The notes beneath the pieces are model-generated. The model was not told the origin of the DNA, did not search any database, and saw nothing but the letters and a program-made list of their open reading frames with translations. A program made the translations under genes and the position numbers. Below, one piece after another: positions 1 to 11,463 of a stretch of 64,000 bases of DNA. The stretch is from Diploscapter coronatus. Taxonomy: Eukaryota > Nematoda > Chromadorea > Rhabditida > Rhabditidae. The stretch covers positions 53,025,249 through 53,089,248 of the forward strand of contig OZ038423.1 in the NCBI GenBank assembly GCA_964036155.1. The letters are read 5' to 3'. The stretch's first letter is position 1. Every line of letters starts with the position of its first letter.

Positions 1-295
1 GAAGTTTAAAAAGAAACGAAAGGATAAATTATATAATGGACTGTTAAGTTGAATTATAACAAGTCAATCAGACCGCGCCCAAATATTCAGTGTAGTGTAA
101 TGCGCGTTTGTTCTCTACTGTACGCTATCAACTGCATCAATGTCCATTTGCAGAGGCTCGATTGCGCGCGACAGCACCTCAGCCCTGGCCCCGTTCGTGG
201 TCCTCACTCGCGACGTGTCTGCGTCTCCCCGGTTGCAGGAAATCGGCACAAGACTCTCATCCATCGTCTCGCAATTCAATGCCTATTTCGACTAG
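1..295 (+). CDS. Nup155-like nucleoporin, 3'-terminal exon (partial copy)
   Basis: This is the last intron and last exon (154-295, after an acceptor at 151-153, stop TAG at 293-295) of a Nup155-like gene whose body lies left of the window. It is an inverted copy of the end of the complete Nup155 gene at 53,989-54,130. The exon encodes the C-terminal residues beginning GSIARDSTSALAPFVVLTRD and ending SQFNAYFD. The two copies differ at five positions in this exon, and all five are synonymous third-position changes (GCG/GCA, ACC/ACT, ACT/ACC, TCT/TCC, TCA/TCG). This suggests the copy is, or was until recently, coding. The preceding intron and the 3' UTR, with AATAAA near 442, are also alignable. 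The alternatives are a 3'-fragment pseudogene or a duplicated haplotype in the assembly. Confidence 0.7.
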
Positions 296-531
296 CCTCT
301 CTCTCCCTCTTCCATTAGACAGCCCAATCTCTGCCCATTTTACCATCCTTCTGTCAAATCTCTAGGTCTATTTATTTATTTTTCAATTTATATCGTTCCT
401 GTTTTCGTTTTTATCTTTGTCTGAATCTGATTTTTAGAACTAAATAAAGACTATTTTAGTTCGTCTAGAATACGAATTGTTAAATTTCTCAATGCAAAGA
501 TCACGAATGATCTAACTATGCGAACATTTAA

Positions 532-1060
532 AAGACATTCCATGAATAACCAGAACAATTGACAGAAGAGATCCGGACAATTGCACGAGTCTCGAATCCG
601 AACTAAACTTATATGGTGGATACACCCATGGATCCTAATTACAAAATAGGGGGTCAAAGTGGATATTTTCGAGGGGTGCGTTAGCATAAGTTGATCAATT
701 CTCGATATGCTATCAATTGTTTATTGTTCTTTCTGAATTTACTAGACCGCATTTAAAACAAATTGAATTTTCTGGTAATGACATTGTCGCAAATAATGGA
801 GAGTAAATAACAAGCTCAGGGCTGCCTGAAGTTTGAACTTGAACTGAACTGAACTGCCAGATAGTTGGAAGTCAGTTCAGTTCGTACAACCCTGATTAAA
901 AGGAATATTTATTTCAGTTGCAATTATCCCTCATCACTTTTGGATGTCTTCGAGAGTTGTCTTTATCATTTTTATTGAAAATTTTAATAATAGTTAAGTA
1001 AAGATAATATTTATAAAATATAACGCGCCATATAAAAGAGTTACATGATATTACACTGGA
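532..1060. other. Spacer with duplicated blocks, no gene seen
   Basis: I see no gene here. The stretch at about 536-640 recurs in near-identical form at about 6,063-6,175. The sequence from about 655 to 960 recurs downstream of the other F-box/Kelch genes (3,420-3,725, 6,205-6,520 and, inverted, 10,920-11,215). It contains one copy of a 79-bp palindromic element at 816-894. Confidence 0.6.
816..894. mobile_element. Short palindromic MITE, copy 1
   Basis: This 79-bp element starts CAGGGCTGCC and ends CAACCCTG, with inner inverted AGTTCAGTTC/GAACTGAACT motifs, so it can fold into a hairpin. The same element is in the 3' flank of all four F-box/Kelch genes (3,581-3,658, 6,365-6,450, 10,975-11,053), which means it was copied with the gene unit rather than inserted four times. 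The CAGGG ends resemble hAT termini, but I found no convincing 8-bp target duplication. Confidence 0.6.
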
Positions 1061-2256
1061 TTATTCAAATTTTAATTCTCCGACTTCATGCCATTCATTC
1101 GTTTGTGGATCGTATTCCTCGATTGAATTATAAAACTTTTTATGAAAAAATCTGTAAAATCCAAGTTAACATATTTCGTAAAAAGATATGCAAAATCTCA
1201 GCTCACCCTCCGATTGAATACAATTTCTCGTTAGCGACAACAAGCGAATGACAATATCTTGCATGATTCATGTCAGCGATTCGAGAAATTCGACGGTCAA
1301 CTAGAGCTGAGGGATCGAAACACAGACAGGATTCTAATGCCCAATCATCACCACTAAATATATAATTATACATTATTTATCATACAAAATTAACAACCAT
1401 CCTCCAATTTCAATCCATTCCCGTTCATTGTCTGATAATCGATATGTCATATGCCTATCCCATCTATCAATAACTGAATATCCATAATTACAATAATGAA
1501 TATTCCATAATTTTACCGTATAAAACTTCATCGCATGTTATTGGTTGAAGACGACTAATTCGAAGAGGAAAAGCAGGTCCTGTTTGCCATTTTCCATCTA
1601 TTAAAACCTGAATAAATTATTTCATGGACTCTCATTCCATCTTCTTACATCAACTCGATTCGTGTATTGATGTGCCTTAGGATCCGCTCCACCCAAATAA
1701 TACAATTTGCCTTTGATATAAGCCACGGATGCATATTCACGCCATTCAGGAGGATCTGGTCCTGCAAAGAATGCAATAAAATTAAATCAATCTATTGGCT
1801 TTTGTAATGTTACCTCTAGTGATTTGTCGAGTATTCAGATCGAAAATTTCGAACGATTTACTATTCCAATCAATTGCGAAAATCTAAAATTATAAAATTG
1901 GTAATGCCAAATAAAATAACCTACTTTATCTTTTGCTGCTGCTACTTCCTCTGGTAGTAAACAATTAGTAAATTTTGCAATCTGCTCAACAGAAATATTA
2001 TGTGAATCGAACAAATAAATTCTTCCTTCTCTAACATCGTTGTTTTCATAATCCACTAAATACTAGAATTAATTTTCGCTCATACAAGAAATATTTTCCT
2101 ACGATAGAATAAAGTTTTCCTCTCGAGCGCTGTCGGCAGATATTTCTTGATTATTTGCATCATCCGTTTATTAGTCCAGGCCAATTGTCCCAAATCTTTG
2201 AATTCGGGATATTCGCAGATTAACAATATAAGTTCGACTGGTAGATTGGCTAACAT
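1061..2256 (-). CDS. F-box-like/Kelch-repeat protein, copy A (with deletion)
   Basis: This is a multi-exon gene read right to left. Exon 1 starts at 2256 and encodes the F-box-like N-terminus (MLANLPVELILLICEYP). Later exons encode Kelch-type blades with signatures such as KLYYLGG, KWQTGPAFPL and the C-terminal EYDPQTNEWHEVGELKFE, stopping at 1061. Exon order and intron positions match copies B, C and D. Near 1,395-1,410, about 66 nt present in the other copies are missing. These encode most of a blade (the region ending KIYITGGL), and the gap looks in frame with a short CTCCA microhomology at its ends. The family role would be a substrate adaptor for an SCF-type ubiquitin ligase, which is inference from the domain layout. 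The protein is short for the family and nematode F-box genes diverge fast, so it may be non-functional. Confidence 0.65.
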
Positions 2257-3811
2257 CTTTGTTAGGAGACCTAAACAACTAGAATAGTATTATTTCGAAA
2301 TGGAAATAGTAGAAGAATATTGATTGGATGAGGAATTCTGGAATTAATGATTTAGAAGTGAATGCAGCCTTATTTAAATGACATATCAAGTTGGGATTCG
2401 GAATATACAAATTGAAGCTAAAAATAAATGAGGAAGAAAAAGAAAAATGACTATGGAAGACGAGAATTGAGAACTGAATGAGAAGGATAATTTGGCAAAT
2501 GGATCTTTGAGTCACTTACTCGGTATTTTCTGTATCTTTCATGTACTATTTCTCTCTTCATTGATTATACAGGTGATTTTTGGAGGTGTTAGTGACCACT
2601 TTCAAAAAGCCTTTGGGTTAAAATTGCCTTCACATTCATGATCGTAGTCTAGCAAGTCTGAATGCAGTAGAATTGAACGGGATCTAGATTAGAGAAAAAT
2701 AAGATTCTGAGCTTCATTAAAGATTATCAATAAAACCTGAAAAATGAAGAAGTAAAGCTCGCAGAAATGTTCGCTTCTGAATATCATGAGTTTTATGGCA
2801 AGCACGTTTAACTCTTGTCCTTTTGGTTTCAATCGTGGGTATTAGTTGGAGATTGAGTTCAGGATGCAAAGAGTTTTATTAATTCAGCAAACTTTATTAG
2901 AACAGAATAGAGCCAGAACCGAGGAGCATATAAAATCAAAGGACGGTTTATGGTAATCGAATCTTAGCAGAATCCTCCATTCTTGTTCCTCTTTTATATT
3001 ATTGAGTTAGAGAGAGGAGAGAGAAACAGAACCGAGGTGAGGTCAATGCACCAGATATTTTCTGGCAGAAATGAAAAACAGATAAAAAAGGATAAATGGA
3101 TAAAATACTAGAATAATAACTAAAAAAAACTGCGTCGCATAAATTTGACATTCCGAATTTCATAAATTTATGTCACAATGATCAGATTTGAAAGATCATT
3201 AAGCAGGCACGACAGAAGTAGATGAAATGATGATGTCGGCCACTTTACCGGGTGCTTAAGAGTGAATATCCAAATTATTCAAAGTCGATGTTTCTACGAG
3301 TCCTCAGATTTGGCTGATTTTCACATATTTTGTTCCGTTTTTCATGCTGATTCTCGTAGTGCAATTAGTTTTTCGAAAATGATCACTAATTACCGTGCTT
3401 TCTGGAATAACTCGCTTTAGAGTGGATATTTTCGAGGGGTGTGTTAACATAAGTTGATCAATTTTCGATATGCTATCAATTATGTATTGTTTTTCTTGAA
3501 TTTATTCTACCGCATTTAAAACAAATTTAAATTTTCTAGTAGTGATATTATCGCAAATAATGGAGAATAAATAACAAGCTCAGGGCTGCCTGAAGTTTGA
3601 ACTTGAACTGAACTGAACTTCCAGACAGTTCGAAGTCAGTTCAGTTCGTACAACCCTGATTAAAAGGAATATTTATTTCTGTCACAATTATCCCTCATCA
3701 CTTTTGGATGGCTTCGAGAGTTGTCTGTATCATGTGCATTGAAATCAAATTATTATTTCATTTTATTGAATAAAATTTCCATATGAAATCTGAGATTATT
3801 ATAATCAAGTT
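2257..3811. other. Spacer of the F-box/Kelch cluster, duplicated sequence
   Basis: I recognise no gene. The upstream part (2,257-3,250) is shared with the spacers at 5,073-6,050 and 7,893-8,750. A tract from about 2,469 to 2,952 is identical base for base to about 8,104-8,587. The part from 3,420 on is the 3' flank of copy B and matches the 3' flanks of the other copies. Confidence 0.6.
3581..3658. mobile_element. Short palindromic MITE, copy 2
   Basis: This is the same CAGGGCTGCC...CAACCCTG palindromic element as at 816-894, in the 3' flank of F-box/Kelch copy B. Confidence 0.6.
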
Positions 3812-5072
3812 TTATATTTTATATTCTACTTCTCCAACTTCACGCCACTCATTCGTCTGTGGATCGTATTCCTCGATTGAGTTACAGAAATTTTCATATA
3901 AAGACTCTTGATATCTAAATTAACAAATATTTCGTATAAAGATATGCAAAATCTCAGCTCACCCTCCGATTGCATACAATTTCCCATTAGCGACAATGAG
4001 CGAATGGTGATATTTTGCATAATTCATATCAGCGATTTTAGAAATACGACTATCAATTGGAGCTGAGGGATCGAAACACATACAGGATTTTAATGTATTA
4101 GGATAACTAAATACATAATGATGCATTATTTATCATACAATTTAATAACCTCAATCCTCCAGTTATGTAAATTTTTCCATTTAGCGATGCAACTCCGAAA
4201 TGGGTTCGTCCTTCTGGAATCTCTCCAATTTCAATCCATTTCCGTTCATCGTCTGATAATCGATATATTTTTTTATTACCCCATTCCTCAATAGCTGAAA
4301 ATTCATAATTACAATAATCAATATGCTATAATGTGGACCGTATAAAATTTTATCACACGTTATTGTTTGAGCCCAACTAATTGGAAGAGGAAATGTAGGT
4401 CCTGTTTGCCATTTCCCATCAATTAAAACCTGAATAAATTATTTCGTGGACTTTCATTCGATCTTCTTACATCAACTCGGTTTGTCTCTTCTTCTGTTTC
4501 AGGATCGTTTCCACCCAAATAATACAATTTATCTTTGTAACAAGCGATAAATGCATATTCACGACATTCAGGAAGATCTGATCCTGCAAAGAATGCAATA
4601 AAATTAAACCAATCTATTGACTTTTATAATGTTACCTTTTGTGATTTCTCGAGTATTCAGATCGAAAATGTCAAACAATTTGTTATCAGCGTTAATTGCA
4701 AAAATCTAAAATTATAAAATTGGCAATGCCAAATAAAATAACCAACCTTATATTTTGCTGTTGCTACTTCATGTGATCGTAAATAGTTAGTAAATCTCGT
4801 AATCTGCTTAATAGAATTAGTATGCGAATCAAACAGACAAACTCTTCCTTCCCAAATATTATCGCTTGCATAAACTACTAAAAATTAATTTTCGTTCATA
4901 CAAAGGGTATTTTCCTACGATAGAATAAAATTTCCCTCTCGAGAGCTTTTGGCAGATATTTCTTGATTATTTGCATCATTCGATTGGTAGTCCGGGCCAA
5001 TTGTTTCAGCTCTTTGGATTCAGGATATTGGCAGATCAACAATATAATTTCGACTGGTAACTTGGCTAGCAT
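3812..5072 (-). CDS. F-box-like/Kelch-repeat protein, copy B
   Basis: The start codon is at 5072 (rc of CAT 5070-5072) and the stop TAA at 3812-3814. The exon layout equals that of copy D, which I could phase completely into eight exons. Segments seen include GRVCLFDSHTNSIKQITRF, IFAINADNKLFDIFDLNTR, KLYYLGGNDPE, KWQTGPTFPLPISW, GVASLNGKIYITGGL and the C-terminus EYDPQTNEWREVGEVEYKI. I saw no frame break. The last intron, last exon and 3' flank (3,752-3,962) are identical to those of inverted copy D. Its likely role is as an F-box/Kelch adaptor, inferred from domains only. Confidence 0.72.
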
Positions 5073-6616
5073 CTTTGTTAAGAGACCTAAACAATCACCA
5101 TAGTATTATTTCAAATGAAAATAGTAAGAGAGTATTGATTGAATGAGAAAGTCTGCAATTAATGATTTATAATTCAATGTAACTCTATCTAAATTACATA
5201 TCAAGTTGAGATTCGGAATATACAGATTGAAGCTAAAAATAAATGAAGAAGAAAAAGAAAAATGACTATGGAAGACGAGAATTGAGAACTGAATGAGAAG
5301 GATAAAGAATTTAGAAAATGGATCTTTAAGTCACTTACTCGGTATTTTCTGTACCTTTTCATGCACTATTTCTTTCTTCATTGATTATACAGGTGATTTT
5401 TGGAGGTGTTAGTGACCACTTTCAAAAAGCCTTTGGGTTAAAATTGTCTTCACATTTGTGATCGTAACCTAGCAAGTCTGAATGAAATCTCGATTGGGGA
5501 AAGGTTCTGAACTTCATTAAACCTCATCAATAAGATCTGATCTGAAAGATGAAGAAGTAGAGCTCGAAGAAATGTTTGTTTCTGAATATCATGAATTTTA
5601 TGGCAAGCACGTTAACTCTTGCCCTTTTGGTTTCAAGCGTGGGTGTTAGTTGGAGATTGAGTTCAGGATGCAAAGAGTTTTATTAATTCAACAAACTTTA
5701 TTAGAACAGAATAGACAGCCAGAACCGAGGAGCCATATAAAATCAAAGAACGATTTATGATGGCCGAATCTTAGCAGAATCTCCTCATCCTTGCTCCTCC
5801 TTTTATATGATTGAGTTAGAAAGTGGGAAGAGAAGCAGAACCGAGGTGAGGTCAATGCACCAGATCTTTTCTGGCGGAAATGAAAAACAGATAGAAAGGA
5901 TAAATGGATCAAATATTAGAATAATAAATAAAAAAACTGCATCGCACAAATTTGATGTTTAGAACTTCATAAATTTATGTCACAATGATCAGATTTGAAA
6001 GATCATTAAGCAAGCACGATAGAAGTAGATGAAATGATGATGCCAGGGTAACTTTGTCGGATGCTTAAGAGACATTCCACGAATAACTGTAACAAGGGTC
6101 CGGACAATTGCAAAAGTCTCTCGGATCCGAACCAAACTTATATGGTGGATACACCCATGGGTCCTAATCACAAAAATGGGAGACCAGGCCTACGAGGGAG
6201 TCGAAGTGGATATTTTCGAGGGGTGTGTTAGCATAAGTTGATCAATTTCGATATGCTATCAATTATTTATTGCTTTTCGTGAATTTATTCGACCACGTTT
6301 TAAAACAAAATGAAATTTTCTGGTAATGACATTGTCGCAAATAATGGAGAGTAAATGACAGGATCAGAGCTGTCTGAAGTTCGAAAAATCTAACTTGAAC
6401 TGAACTGAACTGCCAGATAGTTGGAAGTCAGTTCAGTTCGTACAACCCTGATTAAAAGGAATATTTATTTCAGTTGCAATTATCCCTCATCACTTTTGGA
6501 TGTCTTCGAGAGTTGTCTGTATTATTTTTATTGAAAGCTTTAATAATAGTTAAGTAAAGATAATGCTCATAAAATATAATGCACCAAGTAAAAGAGTTAC
6601 ATGATATTACACTGGA
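5073..6616. other. Spacer of the F-box/Kelch cluster
   Basis: No gene is recognised. It is built of blocks shared with the spacers at 2,257-3,250 and 7,893-8,750, then a block at 6,063-6,175 shared with 536-640, then the common 3' flank of the cluster carrying a diverged palindromic MITE at 6,365-6,450. Confidence 0.6.
6365..6450. mobile_element. Short palindromic MITE, copy 3 (diverged)
   Basis: This is the palindromic element in the 3' flank of copy C. Its left end reads CAGAGCTGTC instead of CAGGGCTGCC and it carries a short insertion. The right end CAACCCTG is conserved. Confidence 0.55.
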
Positions 6617-7892
6617 TTATTCAAATTTTAATTCTCCGACTTCTTGCCATTCATTTGTTTGTGGATCGTATTCTTCGATTGAATTACAAAAATTTTTTCG
6701 GAAATCTTTTTGAAATCTAAATTAATAAATCTTTCTTATAGAAATATTCAAAATCTCAGCTAACCCTCCGATTGCATATAATTTCCTGTTAGCGACAATG
6801 AGCGAGTGGTTCTCTCTTGCATAATTCATATCAGCGATTCGAAAAATCCGACTGTCAACTGGAGCTGAGGGATCGAAACATAGACAGGAGTTGAATACAT
6901 CACCATAATGACCATTATCACTAAATATATAAATGATGCATTATTTATCCTACAAAACTAACGTCTCCAATCCTCCAGTTATGTAAATTCTTCCATTTAG
7001 CGATGCAATTCCGAAAAGGTCTAGTTTTTCTGGAAGCTCTCCAATTTCAATCCATTCCTGTTCATCGTTTGATAGTCGATATATCTTTCGACTACCCCAT
7101 CCCCATCCATCAAAAACTGAATATCCATGATTACAATAATGAATATGCTATAATGTGACCATATAAAATTTCATCGCATGTTATTGTTTGAACAGATATA
7201 ATCGGAAGTGGAAATGTAGGCCCTGTTTGCCATTTGCCATCTATTAAAACCTGAATAAATTATTTCATAGATTTCCGTTCGACCTTCTTACATCAACTCG
7301 ATTTGTAGTTTTCATTCCTTCAGGTTCCCATCCACCCAAATAATACAATTTGTTTTTGAAATAAGCCACAGATGCCTGTTGACGCCATTCAGGAGGATCT
7401 GGGCCTGTAAAATTCTTTGACTTGATCATTCATGGATTTGTTGAGCAGACCTCTTGAAATTTGTCGAGTATTCAAGTCATACGTTTCAGATGACCCTTCA
7501 TAATAGTTAATTGCAAATATCTTAAATTTGAGCAATTATTCGAAATAACGAGCATAAGAATTTACTTTATTCTGTGTAGTTGCTACTTCATATGACCATA
7601 AAAGATGAGTAAACTTCTCAATCTGCTCAACAGAATTAGTATACGAATCAAACGAACAAATTCTTCCCTCCCAACATTTGTCGTTTGGATAAACTACTAA
7701 AAATTAATTTTCGAGCATATAACAGAATATTTTCCTACGATAGAATAAAATTTCCCTCTCGAGCGCTTTTGGCAGATATTTCTTGATTATTTGCATCATT
7801 CGATTGGTAGTCCGGGCCAGTTGTTTCAGCTCTTTGGATTCGGGATATTGGCAGATAAACAATATAATTTCGACTGGTAAATTGGCTAGCAT
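6617..7892 (-). CDS. F-box-like/Kelch-repeat protein, copy C
   Basis: The start codon is at 7892, giving MLANLPVEIILFICQYP and a basic, leucine-rich F-box-like first exon ending LEREILFYR. The next exon reads VYPNDKCWEGRICSFDSYTN. Kelch-type segments follow and the last exon ends EWQEVGELKFE-like with its stop at 6617-6619. The intron after exon 2 and the following exon are closely matched by inverted copy D, so C and D share recent ancestry in the 5' half. C and D are divergently transcribed. I saw no frame break. The function is inferred as ubiquitin-ligase adaptor or other Kelch scaffold. Confidence 0.7.
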
Positions 7893-9546
7893 CTTTGTTA
7901 GGAGACCTAAACAATCACCATAGTATTATTTCGAAATGGAAATAGTAAAAGAGTATTAATTGAATGAGAAAGTGCAATTAATGGTTTAGAAGTGAATATG
8001 CACCCTATTTAGGAGACATATCAAGTTGAGATTCGGAATATACAAATTGAAGCTAAAAATAAGTGAGGAAGAAAAGGAAAAATGACTATGGAAGACGAAA
8101 ATTGAGAACTGAATGAGAAGGATAATTTGGCAAATGGATCTTTGAGTCACTTACTCGGTATTTTCTGTATCTTTCATGTACTATTTCTCTCTTCATTGAT
8201 TATACAGGTGATTTTTGGAGGTGTTAGTGACCACTTTCAAAAAGCCTTTGGGTTAAAATTGCCTTCACATTCATGATCGTAGTCTAGCAAGTCTGAATGC
8301 AGTAGAATTGAACGGGATCTAGATTAGAGAAAAATAAGATTCTGAGCTTCATTAAAGATTATCAATAAAACCTGAAAAATGAAGAAGTAAAGCTCGCAGA
8401 AATGTTCGCTTCTGAATATCATGAGTTTTATGGCAAGCACGTTTAACTCTTGTCCTTTTGGTTTCAATCGTGGGTATTAGTTGGAGATTGAGTTCAGGAT
8501 GCAAAGAGTTTTATTAATTCAGCAAACTTTATTAGAACAGAATAGAGCCAGAACCGAGGAGCATATAAAATCAAAGGACGGTTTATGTTAACCGAATCTT
8601 AACAGAACTCCCTCATCCTTGCTCCCCTCCTTTTATATGGTTGAGTTAGAGAGAGGAGAGAAGCAGAACCGAGGTGAGGTCAATGCACCAGATCTTTTCT
8701 GGCGGAAATGAAAAACAGATAAAAAAGGATAAATGGATCAAAATTTAGAAAAATCCTACAATATGTATACTAATCGATAGAGCTTGAAAACAGTAGATTT
8801 TGTGAAGATACTAGATGATTTTCTATTATGGTACGCGTGGTATAGAAGTTTGAATGGGTCAGATACGAGAATGACGAGAATTCATAACTTTGGGAAAATA
8901 AGACCTAATCGAAAAATCTCTTCGGGATATAGCAGATTAAGGGCAATACTTCATTTTTACTTCCCAGAGTACAGTTAGGGTATGAATTGTATACGATGAT
9001 ATCATTCTATCATAATTGCATACCTATCCTTAGATATCTCACCCCTGATCTCTATAAATACCTCAATCTATCAGTTAATAAATGTTCTCACTCGCATCTT
9101 GGTCTACCTTCTAAGCCTCTACACAATATATACGTCATATATACAGCTTAGTAGATTACGATCATAAATGTGAAGACAATTTTAACCCAAAGGCTTCCTG
9201 AAAGTGGTTACGAACACCTCCAAAAATCACCTGCATAATCAATGAAGAGAAATAGTGCATGAAAAGGTACAGAAAATAGAGAGTAAGTGACTCAAAGATC
9301 CATTTTCTAAATTCTTTATTCTTCTCACTTCTCGTCTTCCATAGTCATTTTTCCTTTTCTTCCTCACTTATTTTTAGCTTCAATTTGTATATTCCGAATC
9401 TCAACTTGATATGTCGACATATGTCATTTAGATAGGGTTGCTTTCACTTCTAAATCATTGGTTGCAGACTTTCTCATTCAATCAACTCTTCTACTATCTC
9501 CATTTTGAAATAATACTATGGCGATTGTTTAGGTCTCTTAGCAAAG
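7893..9546. other. Divergent spacer between copies C and D, partly inverted repeat
   Basis: The upstream flank of C (7,893-8,290) and that of D (9,147-9,546) are inverted copies of each other. The stretch at 8,104-8,587 equals 2,469-2,952. The part at about 8,760-9,146 is not shared with the other gene copies. It has a TATAAATA near 9,053 followed by AATAAA near 9,077, and a block (about 8,905-8,976) repeated at about 11,232-11,301. No gene is recognised. Confidence 0.5.
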
Positions 9547-10821
9547 ATGTTGGCCAATTTACCAGTCGAAATTATATTGCTGATCTGCGAATATCCCGAA
9601 TCCAAAGAGCTGAAACAATTGGCCCGGACTAACAAGCGAATGATGCGAATAATCAAGAAATATCTGCCGAAAGCGCTCGAGAGGAAAATTTTACTCTATC
9701 GTAAGGAAACTATTTCTTATATGAACGGAAATTAATTTTTAGTAGTTTATCCAAACGATAAAATTTGTGAAGGAAGAATTTGTCTGTTTGATTCGTATAC
9801 TAACTCTGTTGAGCAGATTGCGAGATTTACTAGTTATTACTATCTATATGAAGTAGCAACTACACAGAATAAAGTAAATTCTTATGCTCGTTATTTTGAA
9901 TAATTTCTTAAGTTTAAGATGCTTGCAATTAACTATTATGAAGAGTCATCTGAAATATATTACTTGAATACTCGACAAATTTCAAGAGGTCTGCTCAATA
10001 AATCCATGAATGATCGATTCAAAGAATTTTACAGGTCCAGATCCTCCTGAATGGCGTGCTCATGCATCTGTGGCTTATTTCAAAAACAAATTGTATTATT
10101 TGGGTGGAGACGATGCTAAAACATGGGATATGAATCTAGCTGATGTAAGAAGATCTAATGAAAGTCCACGAAATAATTTATTCAGGTTTTAACAGATGGA
10201 AAATGGCAAACAGGACCAGCACTTCCTCTTCCAATTAGATGTGCTCAAACAACAACATGCGATGAAATCTTATACGGTCACATTATAGTATATTCATTAT
10301 TGTAATTATGGATATTCAGTTATTGATGGATGGGGATGGGGTAGTCGAAAGATATATCGATTATCAGATGATGAACGGGAATGGATTGAAATTGGAGAGA
10401 TTCCAGAAAAACGAAATCATTTCGGAGTTGCATCGCTGAATGGAAGAATTTACATAACTGGAGGATTGGAGTCGTTAGTTTTGTATGATAAATAATGTAT
10501 CATTATGTATTTAGTGATTATGGTAGTTATGGTGATGTATTGAAATCCTGTATGTGTTTCGATCTCTCAGCTCCAGTTGACAGTCAAATTTCTCGAATCG
10601 CTGACATGAATCATGCAAGATATCGTCATTCGCTCATTGTCGCTAACAGAAAATTGTATGCAATCGGAGGGTGAGCTGAGATTTTGCATATCTTTATACG
10701 AAATATTTGTTAATTTAGATATCAAGAGTCTTTATATGAAAATTTCTGTAACTCAATCGAGGAATACGATCCACAGACGAATGAGTGGCGTGAAGTTGGA
10801 GAAGTAGAATATAAAATATAA
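9547..10821 (+). CDS. F-box-like/Kelch-repeat protein, copy D (inverted, mosaic)
   Basis: I could phase eight exons: 9547-9700, 9743-9873, 9919-9988, 10035-10144, 10186-10276, 10320-10473, 10515-10670 and 10719-10821. Together they make 969 nt, or 322 residues plus stop, with all splice phases consistent. Exon 1 is the F-box-like part (MLANLPVEIILLICEYP, then KQLARTNKRMMRIIKKYLPK). Kelch-type glycine pairs follow at KLYYLGG, GRIYITGG and KLYAIGG, with partner motifs KWQTGP, EREWIEI and NEWREV. The 5' half resembles copy C, while the upstream flank and the 3' end match copy B, so the gene is a recombinant. The function as a ubiquitin-ligase adaptor is inference. Confidence 0.75.
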
Positions 10822-11463
10822 AACTTGATTATAATAATCTCAGATTTCATATGGAAATTTTATTCAATAAAATGAAATAATAGTTTAATTTCAATACACA
10901 TGATACAGACAACTCGCGAAGATATTCAAAAGTGATGAGGGATAATTGCAACTGAAATAAATATTCCTTTTAATCAGGGTTGTACGAACTTAACTGAACT
11001 TCGAAGTGTCTGGAAGTTCAGTTCAGTTCAAGTTCAAACTTCAGGCAGCCCTGAGCTTGTTATTTATTCTCCATTATTTGCGATAATATCACTACTAGAA
11101 AATTTAAATTTGTTTTAAATGCGGTAGAATAAATTCAAGAAAAACAATACATAATTGATAGCATATCGAAAATTGATCAACTTATGTTAACACACCCCTC
11201 GAAAATATCCACTCTGAAGTGTTATTCCGGAAAAATCGAAAAATCTTTTCGGGATATAGCAGATTAAGGGTAATACTTCATTTTTGTTTCCTAGAGTATC
11301 GTGCTATCACTTTACTATGTTACCATATGGTCCATGGTATACCACCAAAATGGTGCTCGAATGGTATGCTATAAAAGTGGATATAAATCGACTCGAAATT
11401 GATTGGAGAATAATATTCGTCAATTTTTACCAAATACAGCAAGTAGTTGATCTCCCGAAACCT
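10822..11463. other. Copy D 3' flank
   Basis: This is an inverted copy of 3,420-3,811, including the palindromic MITE at 10,975-11,053. It is followed by about 230 bp of unassigned sequence containing a block (11,232-11,301) also present at 8,905-8,976. No gene is seen. Confidence 0.6.
10975..11053. mobile_element. Short palindromic MITE, copy 4 (inverted)
   Basis: This is the same palindromic element as at 816-894, in opposite orientation, carried along with F-box/Kelch copy D. Confidence 0.6.
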
